A DNA stretch of 64,000 bases from Paenibacillus castaneae (lineage in GTDB: Bacteria; Bacillota; Bacilli; Paenibacillales; Paenibacillaceae), in assembly GCF_002884445.1 (NCBI RefSeq), contig NZ_KZ614144.1, positions 351,272 through 415,271 of the forward strand. Direction: 5' to 3'. A program made the translations under genes and the position numbers. Every line of letters begins with the position of its first letter. Position 1 is the first letter of the stretch. Positions 42,715 through 52,500 of this stretch are shown piece after piece. The notes under the pieces were generated by a model. It saw only the letters and a program-made list of their open reading frames with translations, did no database searches and had not been told where the DNA came from.

Positions 42715-43527
42715 GTGGAGCTTATCGTGGAGGATGACGGTCAAGGCAGCGAAGAGGAAAGGCTCTTGGGCGGGCTTGATAAGTTAGGGGCGCAGCTGGA
42801 GCAAGCTGGTGGTAATCTGCAAATATTATCTTTTCTCAATCAAGGAATAACGGTTACGTATACGCTGCCGATTGCCGATAATAGCGTGCATAAGCCTATT
42901 AAAGTCGTTGTAACGGATTCTGAGCCGATCGTTCGAGAGGCGTTAATGGCCCTTCTCTCCATGCAGGAGGATATGGAAGCGATAGCAGATCCTTCGGGAG
43001 GAGTATTATTGCCGGAACTGTGCGAGCGTATGCAGCCTGATATTATATTGCTGGCAACCAATCATGGGGAGCTGGATTATATTTCGCTCATCAGCCGTAT
43101 TAAGCAGATATCGCCGACTATTAAATTAATGGTAATGACCTCTTCGGATCATGATCGACAACTGGCTATGGAGGCCATACATCTAGGTGCAGAGGGGTAT
43201 ATCGAAAAAGCGATTCCTTCAAGAGAGCTTTTGTCCAAAATCAGACTCCTGTACCGCGGGGAAATGATCATTACGCAACAGCTGGCCAAACAGCTGGTAC
43301 AGACCATTATGCGGCAGCAGGATAAAACGAATGAATATGGCTTGACGGATAGAGAATTGGAAGTGCTTCAGTGCTTATCAGAGAAAATGAAGTATAAGGA
43401 AATTGCAGAGAAGTTGTTTTTGGCAGAGGGGACGGTACGCAATTATTTATCCGTTATTTATTCAAAGCTAGAGGTGACAAGCAGAAGCCAGGCGACGGAA
43501 AAAGCGCAAACGGAAGGTATTATTTGA
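42715..43527 (+). CDS. C-terminal part: receiver-like domain with LuxR-type DNA-binding domain
   Basis: Up to 270 aa. The first 50 residues are the rest of the kinase HATPase domain (VEDDGQG, GLDKLGAQLEQAGGNLQI). A receiver domain follows (IKVVVTDSEPIVREALMALL) with the phospho-acceptor Asp replaced by Ala, though the conserved Ser/Thr and Lys (VMTSSDHD, GYIEKAI) remain. The LuxR/NarL helix-turn-helix is intact (LTDRELEVLQCLSEKMKYKE, VRNYLSVIYSKLEVTSRSQA). No good ribosome binding site precedes GTG 42715, so separate translation would need re-initiation after the stop. Confidence 0.6.
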   Translation: MELIVEDDGQGSEEERLLGGLDKLGAQLEQAGGNLQILSFLNQGITVTYTLPIADNSVHKPIKVVVTDSEPIVREALMALLSMQEDMEAIADPSGGVLLPELCERMQPDIILLATNHGELDYISLISRIKQISPTIKLMVMTSSDHDRQLAMEAIHLGAEGYIEKAIPSRELLSKIRLLYRGEMIITQQLAKQLVQTIMRQQDKTNEYGLTDRELEVLQCLSEKMKYKEIAEKLFLAEGTVRNYLSVIYSKLEVTSRSQATEKAQTEGII

Positions 43528-43561
43528 AAATAGGACTACTACAGAAAATAGAAGCGGATCG

Positions 43562-46516
43562 TTAAGATCCACTCCAATCCTGCCTTAGAGTAAAGAGCTC
43601 CTTCAGCGCTTCTGTAGACAATTCGGTAATCCAGCCTTCGGAGCTGGAGATGACATTCTCGCTTAGCTGATACTTATTATCCAGCATCTCATCGATGCGC
43701 TCCTCCAGTGTGCCCAGCGCAATGAATTTATGCACCTGCACGTCCCGGGTTTGACCCATACGGTAGGCCCGGTCCGTTGCTTGATTCTCAACAGCCGGAT
43801 TCCACCACCGATCGAAATGGAATACATGGTTGGCAGCCGTTAGGTTAAGACCGACACCGCCCGCCTTAATTGATAGTATGAACACGTTAGGCTGTTCTTC
43901 CGGCGGCAGCGTGCTTCCTTGGAACTGCTCGATCATGCGGTCGCGAGCTAATTTGGTTGTGCTTCCGTTTAAGTAGAGAATAGGCTCCTGCAGCTCCTGC
44001 TGAAGCACCTGCTGCAGCAGCTGTCCCATGCCGATATATTGGGTGAATATTAGACAGCGTTCCCCCTCATCCCGCAGCTCCTTGACCATGGCAAGGAGCC
44101 GCTCCAGTTTAGAGGAGCGTTCGATTAATAATTCAGCCTCTGCGCCACCATCCGCGGCAGCGGATATATCGGGAATAGGCTCCTTCGTCAGCAGCATCGG
44201 ATGGTCACAAATCTGCTTGAGCTGCGTAATGGCGGACAGAATGGCGCCTTTGCGCTCGATGCCCTCCAGCTTTTGCATACGGTCCATAAGCTGATTAACG
44301 GTTTGATTGTAAAGAACGCCTTGTTCCGCAGTGAGATGTAAATACGTTTTCATCTCATTCTTCTCCGGCAGGTCGAGCTGGATGGAGGGATCCTTTTTCT
44401 TCCGCCGCAGCATAAACGGTTTAACGAGCTTCTGCAAATCTGCCGTTCGCTTGGCATCATGCTCCTTCTCAATCGCTTGACTAAATCGCTTCTGGAAGCC
44501 ATGCGAGCTGCCTAGAAAACCCGGATTTATGAAATCATAAATCGACCAAAGCTCAGATAGCCGATTCTCGATTGGCGTCCCTGTAAGTGCAATGCGATGC
44601 CTTGCTGAGAAGCTGCGAACAGCTGTAGATTGTTTAGTTCCGGCATTTTTGATGTTTTGCGCTTCGTCCAGGCAAATAGTTGCCCAGGTAAACTGTTTGA
44701 GCAGATCTTGATCCAGTGTTGAGGTTGCATAGGAAGTGAGAATGACATCGGCCTCCATCACTTCACGACGAAATTCCTTCTCCTGGGGCCGCTTGCTGCC
44801 ATAGTGAAGCATGACCTTCAGCGACGGAGCAAAGCGGCCTATTTCCTTCTGCCAGTTGCCGAGAACTGAGGTTGGACAAATGATGAGCGCAGGAGCGCCA
44901 TCTCTCTCCTTTGTCGTCGTTTCCTTCAGATGGAGCAGATAGGAAATGAGCTGTACGGTTTTTCCAAGCCCCATATCATCCGCGAGACAAGCGCCTAGCC
45001 CGAATTGTCTTAGAAATACAAGCCAAGCATACCCTCTTTGCTGATAATCGCGCAGCTCGGCTCGCAGCCCCGCTGGAATTGCAATTGCGGGCCACTCATT
45101 CTGCTGGCCAAGCTGGCTTATGAGCTGATTGAGATGCGCATTCAGCTCAACCTCAAGCTGGATGCGCGTCTCCTGTTCAAGAGCTTGTTCAGACGCTTCG
45201 CTCTCGGAGCTGTCATTGCCGCCAAGCAAATGCAGCTGAAGCACATCCTGAAAGGATAATCCTTGCGAGCTGTCTACACTCTGCATTACATTGCGAATTT
45301 GTTTCAGCAAGGCAGGGTCAAGCGTGATCCATTTCCCCCGAAAGCGGACCAGCCGTTCATTGCGGGCTGCCAGCTCGTTAAACTCCTCCTCAGTCAGGTC
45401 GGTCTCGCCTATGGAGATGCGCCAATCAAAGTCAATGAGCGAATCAAGCCCAAATAAGGATTCGCCTTTGCCTCCGTTCCCTGAGCTTACCTTGGCCCGA
45501 AGACGAGGCTTCTTCCGGCTGGCTGCCTCCCACCAGGCTGGGAGAAGCAATTGCCAGCCGGCTTCTAGCAATCGATGGCTGTATTCGGTTAAGAATTGCC
45601 AAGCCGCCTCATTGGCCATTGGGGCATTCAGGACATCCTCGCGGCTGCCGGACAGCCGTTCCTTAGGCAGTAGATGCTTCAAGCGGTCAAGCCAGCCTGC
45701 GGAGCGATCGCGTACAGCAAATGACCAGTCCGAAGGCCAAGAACCGAAGGCTTCGCCTTCTTCGGAGAGACGCACCGATACAACGGCTGCCTGATCAAGC
45801 TTATCCTGCAAAATAAGCTTAAGCTGCCAAGAGTTCTCGGTATCCTCGGGCTCCAGCAATTGCAGAGCAGGCCGGAAAGCAGCTAGATCTGCTTTCCAGC
45901 CGATTGCAATAAGCCATTCCTGCTCATTCAGGCCGGCGATAGACGCGTGGTCTTTGGCGAACAGCAGCGGGTATTCCCTTCTTAAATCCGCGGCGCCTGT
46001 TTCTGTTCCGTAATGGCGTTGAAATACGGCAGCGGAGAATGCAGCCTGCAGTCCAGCTTGAAAGCTTGGATTTGTTTCGGAATCGACCTGCATCGCTTGC
46101 CAATTCTCACGATGCGCTGCCTCGTCCCATATCCATTGCAGCTTGCCATTGTTGGATTGAAAAGCTGCGAAGCTTGGCAAATATTTTTTGGCCTCTATGT
46201 CTTCCGCTAGGAAAGGAGCAAGCTGAAGCAGCAGCTTCGCCTCTTCCCCCCAAGACCATTCAATATGCTCCAGCCACTTCCTTTCCGCAAAGTAGGGAAT
46301 GACCTCTTCGGCTGGAAGCAGAATAACTTCCATCTCCTGAGCCTGCTGAACCTCCAGCTCAGTTCCGTAAATGGAAGGCGCATGCCAAGCGAACAAGCTG
46401 TGCTTTAAGCTAAGACCAGAGCATTCCTCGCCTGCGCTGTTAAATCCATATAGAAGAGCATCGCCGTAATTAGTCAGGTTAACATGGACTTTAATCGATT
46501 TAGTAAACTTGCTCAT
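43562..46516 (-). CDS. SNF2/SWI2-family DEAD/DEAH-box helicase
   Basis: 984-aa ATP-dependent DNA translocase of the bacterial RapA/HepA-like SNF2 group. A SNF2-associated N-terminal region fills about residues 1-480. The motor has Walker A LADDMGLGKTVQL near residue 510, DEAQ in CLDEAQNIKNAGT near 620, GTPIENRLSELWSIYDFINP and the C-terminal motif VI AYRMGQTRDVQVHKFI. The open frame extends upstream, but ATG 46516 overlaps the stop of the previous gene as ATGA, so I start there. Usually paired with a SWIM-domain protein; here with the 394-aa gene. Likely remodels protein-DNA or RNA polymerase complexes. Confidence 0.93.
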   Translation of the reverse strand: MSKFTKSIKVHVNLTNYGDALLYGFNSAGEECSGLSLKHSLFAWHAPSIYGTELEVQQAQEMEVILLPAEEVIPYFAERKWLEHIEWSWGEEAKLLLQLAPFLAEDIEAKKYLPSFAAFQSNNGKLQWIWDEAAHRENWQAMQVDSETNPSFQAGLQAAFSAAVFQRHYGTETGAADLRREYPLLFAKDHASIAGLNEQEWLIAIGWKADLAAFRPALQLLEPEDTENSWQLKLILQDKLDQAAVVSVRLSEEGEAFGSWPSDWSFAVRDRSAGWLDRLKHLLPKERLSGSREDVLNAPMANEAAWQFLTEYSHRLLEAGWQLLLPAWWEAASRKKPRLRAKVSSGNGGKGESLFGLDSLIDFDWRISIGETDLTEEEFNELAARNERLVRFRGKWITLDPALLKQIRNVMQSVDSSQGLSFQDVLQLHLLGGNDSSESEASEQALEQETRIQLEVELNAHLNQLISQLGQQNEWPAIAIPAGLRAELRDYQQRGYAWLVFLRQFGLGACLADDMGLGKTVQLISYLLHLKETTTKERDGAPALIICPTSVLGNWQKEIGRFAPSLKVMLHYGSKRPQEKEFRREVMEADVILTSYATSTLDQDLLKQFTWATICLDEAQNIKNAGTKQSTAVRSFSARHRIALTGTPIENRLSELWSIYDFINPGFLGSSHGFQKRFSQAIEKEHDAKRTADLQKLVKPFMLRRKKKDPSIQLDLPEKNEMKTYLHLTAEQGVLYNQTVNQLMDRMQKLEGIERKGAILSAITQLKQICDHPMLLTKEPIPDISAAADGGAEAELLIERSSKLERLLAMVKELRDEGERCLIFTQYIGMGQLLQQVLQQELQEPILYLNGSTTKLARDRMIEQFQGSTLPPEEQPNVFILSIKAGGVGLNLTAANHVFHFDRWWNPAVENQATDRAYRMGQTRDVQVHKFIALGTLEERIDEMLDNKYQLSENVISSSEGWITELSTEALKELFTLRQDWSGS

Positions 46517-47697
46517 GGTATTAATTTTCCTTTCCTTAGCTCTTCCTGAAGTGCGCGCAGCCGGCTGTGGCGTGAGGCGAAGGCGGTAATGAAAACGTCC
46601 CATTGCTCGTCATTTTTTAATTTCTTATATAGCTTGGCCAATCGCTTAAGCAGCTTGGCAGCTGTTTTATAACCGGAACGGTTTTTGAGCAGCACATACT
46701 TCTCGACTGACTGATGATAGAAGGGAAGCAGAGCCTCCGGCGCATTTTTCTCAATAGGAGCCAAGACGGTGACACGATAATCGAGCGGCTCTCGTCCGGT
46801 GCTGAGCTGGTAATCGATCCACTGCTTCCAATGCCCATTTTGGAGAAGCATGTCCTCGTAAATGGATCTTGAGTAAGGCAGCATGCTGATGAGCAGATCC
46901 CACATATGCTGCTCTGCGGATGGGAGGTGCTGCGCAGCTTCATTCCAGCAGCGGAAATACATGCCTAACGTTTCCGAGCGCTGCCTCTCCAGCAGCGAAG
47001 CAGTCTGAGTGAGCCAATCGAGCAGCCGCTGCCATTCTTCTGCATCGGACAGATCATAGAAGAATTGAAGCAGATGAACCGGCTTGAAGCTTTTATTTTT
47101 GCTCAATTCCGTAACATATTCCAAAGCTTGTTGATCCCGTGACAGGTAGAAGTTCATCTTGCTCTCAGCAAGGAGCCAATTGTAGCGTGATAGCGAATCG
47201 CCTAACGCCTCTTGTGCGGCATGCAGATGCTCCAGTTCTTCTATATATAGGCTGGAATCATGGCGGTAAGGGCGAATCACATTTTTCCATAGCAAGATAT
47301 ACGGCATGGTGAAATAGAACTGAGCTCCTGAATGAGTCAGCATTTGTTGGCGAAGGTAAGAGAGTGTTTCGAATAGGTACTGCCATAGCTCGGGGTCAGC
47401 AGCCTCGGTCATAGCCGACCCATTCTCGAATAAGATTGTCATTTCCTCTTGTACTTCGGTAATAGCGGCATCGGTGTGGTATCCAATAAAGGTTCCGTGC
47501 TGGAAGGCATGCTTCGTCAGCCTCTCCAGTATGAACAAATATGCATGAAGCTTAAATAGCGGCTTCATCGCAGGAGCAAGAGACGGCTGCAATGGATTGA
47601 TAGTCGCAAGCGCAAGCTCTACATATTCGACGTTTCGAGTGCGGTTGTCTAGGGACGCGGTACTGAGCGCAAACCGCTCATGCCAATTCGTTATCAT
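46513..47697 (-). CDS. Protein of unknown function paired with the SNF2 helicase
   Basis: 394-aa helical, cytoplasmic protein, beginning MITNWHERFALSTASLDNRT and containing many Trp/Leu-rich helices such as LQFFYDLSDAEEWQRLLDWL. The tandem helical pattern suggests TPR-like or armadillo-like repeats. In related genomes, as I recall, the gene before this helicase type often encodes a SWIM zinc-finger protein, and this one resembles the C-terminal part of such proteins, but no CxC...CxH zinc motif is present. It overlaps the helicase gene by 4 bases, so the two are translationally coupled and probably work together. Confidence 0.72.
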   Translation of the reverse strand: MITNWHERFALSTASLDNRTRNVEYVELALATINPLQPSLAPAMKPLFKLHAYLFILERLTKHAFQHGTFIGYHTDAAITEVQEEMTILFENGSAMTEAADPELWQYLFETLSYLRQQMLTHSGAQFYFTMPYILLWKNVIRPYRHDSSLYIEELEHLHAAQEALGDSLSRYNWLLAESKMNFYLSRDQQALEYVTELSKNKSFKPVHLLQFFYDLSDAEEWQRLLDWLTQTASLLERQRSETLGMYFRCWNEAAQHLPSAEQHMWDLLISMLPYSRSIYEDMLLQNGHWKQWIDYQLSTGREPLDYRVTVLAPIEKNAPEALLPFYHQSVEKYVLLKNRSGYKTAAKLLKRLAKLYKKLKNDEQWDVFITAFASRHSRLRALQEELRKGKLIP

Positions 47698-47803
47698 AAT
47701 TCATTTGTCTCCCGAACGAGTAAGTGTTGGATTGTATATCGTGATTATATCATGTCTGAAAAACACATATCGAAATTCGGGATGTGACTGCCATGCATGC
47801 GAG

Positions 47804-47833
47804 AAAAAAGAGACCTCTAGGGTCTCTTTTCTT
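47804..47833. terminator. Bidirectional terminator between the PAP2 gene and the helicase operon
   Basis: AAAAGAGACC pairs with GGTCTCTTTT around TCTAG, with extra A before and T after, so it can work on either strand. It lies 50 bases after the stop of the minus-strand PAP2 gene. Confidence 0.8.
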
Positions 47834-47882
47834 GTCTTGCATGGATGCAGTCAGTCATGGCCTAGCTGCAGCAGATTAGCAG

Positions 47883-48527
47883 CTATATGCTTTCCGTGAC
47901 CTGTTTTTCTCGTTTTATATACTGGGCTGAGACGTAGTGTACTGCTCGATAGGCGATTTCAGCAATTAGAATGCCGCCAAATACGTCCAAAATGGAATGC
48001 TGCTTGATGAATACGGTAGATGCGATGATAAGCCACAGCAAAATTTTGAAGAAGATGCGCAAATACGAGGGAAGTACAACGTCGCGCTTTAAGATCATCA
48101 ATAATAAATAGCTCGTCAAGCAATGAATGCTTGGAAAGCAATTGTAGGGAGCATCGGATTGATAGATGAAATTGACAAGATAACCGGCTATATCCGTGCT
48201 CTCGACGATTGGCCTCGGTACATAAGTAGCAAAGAACCAAAAGCAAAGATTGCATGCCATGACGGCCGAATTATACATAATGAGTGTTCGGAAATAAACG
48301 CGGCGATTGACGATCGCTAGATATAGAAAACTAATATAAAGGAGCGGCATCCAGCTTATATAAGGAAATATAAACCAACGAATAAACGGAATTTGAGTAT
48401 CAAGCCAATAATAGTTGTGAAATACATCGGGTCCAATGCTTTTGCCGATCCAAACGTAGATCAATCCTTGAATAGGTATGGATAGAATGCCTAATACATG
48501 TATCCATTTCTTTAAAAATACGTTCAT
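47883..48527 (-). CDS. PAP2-superfamily membrane phosphatase
   Basis: 214-aa integral membrane protein with about six spans. The PAP2 signature survives as CFPSIHCLTSYLLL (second motif, with the catalytic-type His) and KQHSILDVFGG (third motif, with the nucleophile-type His), near residues 140 and 185. The first motif, normally KxxxxxxRP, may be reduced to YVPRP. Such enzymes remove phosphate from lipid phosphates or undecaprenyl pyrophosphate at the outer face of the membrane. ATG 48527 is preferred; GAGGGG lies just upstream. Divergent from a long repeat-bearing intergenic region. Confidence 0.85.
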   Translation of the reverse strand: MNVFLKKWIHVLGILSIPIQGLIYVWIGKSIGPDVFHNYYWLDTQIPFIRWFIFPYISWMPLLYISFLYLAIVNRRVYFRTLIMYNSAVMACNLCFWFFATYVPRPIVESTDIAGYLVNFIYQSDAPYNCFPSIHCLTSYLLLMILKRDVVLPSYLRIFFKILLWLIIASTVFIKQHSILDVFGGILIAEIAYRAVHYVSAQYIKREKQVTESI

Positions 48528-48730
48528 TCGCACCCCTCTTTTTATATGTTTGAATATGGGTATATCGTAATCTTTATTAGCTTACAATTCAATCTATTTG
48601 TCTTATCCTCGAAAAGGAAGGTTTAGCCATGCTAAAACGGATTATGTTGACGTGTTGTCGGTAATCTCTAAAAACATATATGAATCAGCAACTCGGGTTA
48701 TTCAATCCTCTTTTCAGTAGCTCTAGCGTT

Positions 48731-48925
48731 TTGCACGGAGTTAACGGACATCAGATCCGTTATATCAGAATTCAAAGGGGTTTTGATCGTTTCACGGACA
48801 TGAGAGCCGTTATATGAGACAAAACAACTGATAATCTCTGCTTTTATTGCAAATAGCGGAACTGATGTCCGTAACTATCATAATTGGCGACGAATTCAGC
48901 AAATAGAGGCTTCTATGTCCGTAAC
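48731..48925. repeat. Four-unit interspersed repeat with inverted copies
   Basis: Units at 48731-48753 (TTAACGGACATCAGATCCGT), 48793-48815, 48852-48875 and 48902-48925. The first two read in one direction and the last two are reverse complements (for example AATAGCGGAACTGATGTCCG), giving a consensus of GTTACGGACATNAGNNCCGYTATT. The spacing is about 50-60 bases, so the array folds into nested hairpins. Confidence 0.7.
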
Positions 48926-48930
48926 CCAAA

Positions 48931-49062
48931 TGGAGGAAGGGACAGCGTTTCCCCGCAGTTGCTCCAATCGATGAGTTGAAGGTGAACGCAAGCGAGGATG
49001 CGATTCCTACCCTTGTTAGAATCATTGAAGCCCGAGAGATTAAATGTAAATTCGTAAAGTGA
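48931..49062 (+). pseudogene. Possible coding remnant
   Basis: A 43-codon frame without a start translates with protein-like composition to the stop TGA 49062; it contains VAPIDELKVNASEDAIPTLV and then RIIEAREIKCKFVK. The last part loosely resembles the C-terminal lobe of metal-binding TroA/MntA-type lipoproteins, but this is weak. No upstream part survives. Confidence 0.25.
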
Positions 49063-49514
49063 CGTTTGTAAAAACTTAATATTAAGCTAATAATGCCAAA
49101 ATACTTGTCCTTATAATTAGGAAGGAACGCGAAGCCTACGTTCTTGTTACCTTCCCCCCTGCCAACAGCACCACATTTCCTCTTGCAAACAGTAAGCCTT
49201 CAGTGTGTGAAGAAAAGGACTGACTAGAGAAAAGAACAGGCACATTACATTTACACGTTGGTACTTTTTCCAGCATCATACCCGGCAGCACAAGCAGATT
49301 TATCCCTTGAATACGCTAATTTGTTAAATAAGCCGACCTTCTGTGCAGGCACTATCGGGTAGAAAGTGCGTGGATTCAGTATGACCGATTAGAGTAGAAG
49401 GGAGAGGCAGCATCTTGTTGCAAATGAAGGGGGAAGACCGTTCAGAAGCAATTAGTCAGTCTTTGGTGTGAATAAAACTAGAAAAACGAATATATCGATA
49501 GGAGCAGTGCTTAT

Positions 49515-52500
49515 ATGCTTAGTTTTACGAGAAAAAATAAGAAGTGGATTAGCTTAGCAATGGCGGTCGTCATGATTCTGTCAGTGCTTTTACCCGTTCC
49601 ACGGGTGACTTATGCGGATACGTCGAGTTTATTGGCTAAATGGGATAATTTCAGTGCTACAAACCTATATGCTAACGACGGTAATGATGCCAATAAGGGT
49701 AAAGCAGCAACAGCCATATCTGCAGTTGGTTTGGCTAAAGCCGGGTATTCGTATTCTGGTACAGGTTTAACCAATCCTGCTATCAGCGCTAACAATTGGT
49801 TACCTGGAACGTCTTATTGGGTCGTAAACTTTTCTACAAAAGGGTACTCCGATATTAAACTATCATCTATGCAAGCTGGCTCTCCAACGGGACCCAAAAG
49901 CTTTAATGTTCAATACAGCTTGGATAATAGCGTTTGGAGCCAAATAGATTCATATAATGTTGGATCAACGAGTGCTACTCCTGTTGATTATGTTACGGGT
50001 ACGTTGAGCAACATTAGTTTGCCTGCTGCGGTCAATGATCAGTCATCGGTCTTTATTAGATGGGTTGTTGATGCTGATTCCAAAACGGTTGGTGACGCTG
50101 TGATACCTGCAGCCGGTACTGGTTCGGGCACAAACAGAATAGCTAACATTTCTGTTACAGGCACGCCTTTGCCATCTGGTCCTGTTAGTGTAACAGGTGT
50201 AACGCTGGATAAGACTGCACTCCACGTATCTGTAGGTGGAACGGCTGCGCTAGTTGCACAAGTACTGCCAGCAAACGCAACGAACTCATCCGTCACATGG
50301 ACTTCGAGCGACTCATCGGTTGCGACAGTCGTTAACGGCACGGTGTCGGCGATAAATGAAGGTACGGCGACGATTACCGCTGTAACGGTGGATGGATCAT
50401 TCCAAGCGACTGCAACAGTTAATGTAAGTTCAGGACCGATTAGTGTAACTGGCGTAACGCTAAACAAGAGCAGTCTGGATCTAACGGCAGGTGGCACCGA
50501 TCAGTTGACTGCAATCGTACAGCCTGTAACAGCAACGAATCCATCCGTTACTTGGAATTCGGACAACGAGAATGTTGCGTTGGTGGATGCGAACGGTAAA
50601 ATTACAGCGAAGGGTGCAGGAACAGCAAAGATTACGGCAACGACTTTGGATGGAGGATTCACTTCATCTGCAGTGGTGAACGTAACTCTTTCCAAAACCG
50701 TCGATCCGGTTGTATCCAAAATTACTTTTCCTAGCTTAACAAATGTTACAGGTGCGGCAAGCTCTGTGGCAGGAGGTTCGCTCGTTACTTTGTATTTCCT
50801 TGATCAAACAGTAGCGGGAACAACAGTTGCTGCTGCGGACGGTTCTTTTAATCTTCTGTTCAGCAATCCATCTTCCAAAACGGAATTTACCATTGCTGCT
50901 CAAGAAGATGAGAAAGGCGTAAGTAATAAAGTTGCTCTTACGTATTCGGCATATTTTAACCCTGGAGATGTAGTCATTAGCCAGTTCTATCCCAATGGGG
51001 GCAATTCAGGGGCGTTTTATAAAACCAAATTTATAGAATTATATAACCGCTCTAATCAAGATATTAACTTCAATAATAACTGGTCTTTACAATACATTGC
51101 TTCAACGGGTACTACCCCGAGTGCGAGCAACTCTGTTTTGTTATCGGGGACCATTAAAGCGCACAGCTATTATTTAGTAACGGGCAAGCCAGGTACGACT
51201 GGACTTGATCTTCCCATTGCTGGAGATCAAACGGCTTCCATTTCTCCTAGTGCATCGATAGGAGGAGTACTCGCTCTTTCTCAAAAAAGTGGAAACATCA
51301 CTGGAGCGGCGGATTCCAATATTGTCGATTTGCTTGCATATGGCAATGGCAGTGATGGCGGTTACCCAGTAGCCAATCAAATTCAGCATCATAAGATAGA
51401 TACGACAACGGTTTGGGGCAAGCCGTTTTTTGACTCGTCGTATATCGGTGCTGGCACTATTGTTCGCAAAACAAATGAAGGCTCTGATCCGAGAGCTGCT
51501 TTCGGTTTGGGGAACGGTTGGTTTACCCCAAATAACGCTAGCGATTTTGTGTTGAACAGACCAAGCAATAACAGCAATCCTGCTGAAATCGTCATTAGAA
51601 ATTCAACCTATATGGAAGCTCCTAATGCAGCGAAGATTACATTCTCGGAAACAGGAGGCAACGCGACCGTTACAGGTGCGGCAGGCTCTGTTCCGGCATC
51701 TTCTACTGTCCATATGTATGTGGTTAACAGTGGAGTTATCACATTGGCGGGGCAAACGCCTGCTGCTGCCGATGGAACGTTCTCGTTTTCGTTCAGCGAT
51801 GCCAACCATAATCAATCGGTTTATGTGACGCATACTGACGCTTCGCAACAAAAGAGCGGCTATGCCCGAATCGATTCGGCTTCGTACAGCAAGCCACAGA
51901 TTATGAACATTGGCGATTTGCATGTCAATGACATGAATGGAATTCCAATGAATTTAAGCTATTCAGCTACGATTCAAGGTGTCGTCACATCCGACAACGG
52001 ATCGATTGGAAACGGGCAGACAAGCTTCTATATGCAGGACAGTACGGGAGGAATTGAAGTTATTGGCGGCACTTCTCCATCTGCGGCGATAGCAGTTGGA
52101 AATAAAGTGACTATTTCCGGCAAGGTGGTTTACACGGCGGGGATGACTCAATTTGTAGCTGCGACAATAACCGATTCCGTGCCAGACACTGCGCCTGCTG
52201 CAGCTTCAATTACATTAGATAAATTGAGCAATTTTACAGCAGCTGAAGCGTTGGAGGGAAAACTTGTTTCGGTAAGAGGTAAGGTGACCAATATTCCTTC
52301 TGCGGGTCCTGACTACAATGTGACGATTACCGATGAGTTGGGCAATATAGCTATCGTGAAAATATTGTCAGCTTCCGGTATCGATGTGAACAGTGTAATT
52401 TCCTTAGGCGATACGTATTCCTTTACGGGGATATTGGGTCAATTCCAATTAGTGTCACCGTATACGAGCGGGTATTATATAAAGCCGAGAAAGGCTTCTG

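Larger units (their letters stand above)
41746..43527 (+). pseudogene. Hybrid histidine kinase-response regulator fusion interrupted by one stop codon
   Basis: One reading frame encodes a membrane kinase module, HATPase domain, receiver and LuxR-type helix-turn-helix, but a TAA at 42697-42699 cuts the HATPase domain between its N-box and G-box. The frame resumes immediately (YSPKHVELIVEDDGQGSEEE). A CAA to TAA change would explain it. The phospho-acceptor His expected in ELHD is Gln (DELQG, residue 196 from TTG 41746), and the receiver Asp expected in LLDI is Ala (IILLATNHG). AGGGG lies 8 bases before TTG 41746. Either a recent nonsense mutation, a sequencing error, or two separate polypeptides. 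Confidence 0.75.
48534..49514 (+). other. Non-coding stretch of nearly 1 kb before the giant SLH gene
   Basis: No full gene. It contains four copies of a short repeat (48731-48925), a possible coding remnant ending at 49062, and AT-rich sequence after that. No clear promoter or metal-regulator box was recognised upstream of the SLH gene. Confidence 0.6.

Noticed and set aside
46517..46603. Upstream extension of the SNF2 helicase frame
   Set aside because: It overlaps the end of the 394-aa gene, has a basic, unrelated sequence, and ATG 46516 has the typical ATGA coupling.
50039..50497. Long minus-strand frame with protein-like look inside the giant SLH gene
   Set aside because: It is antisense to Big_2 domains with strong sense-strand domain evidence; no start signal was found.
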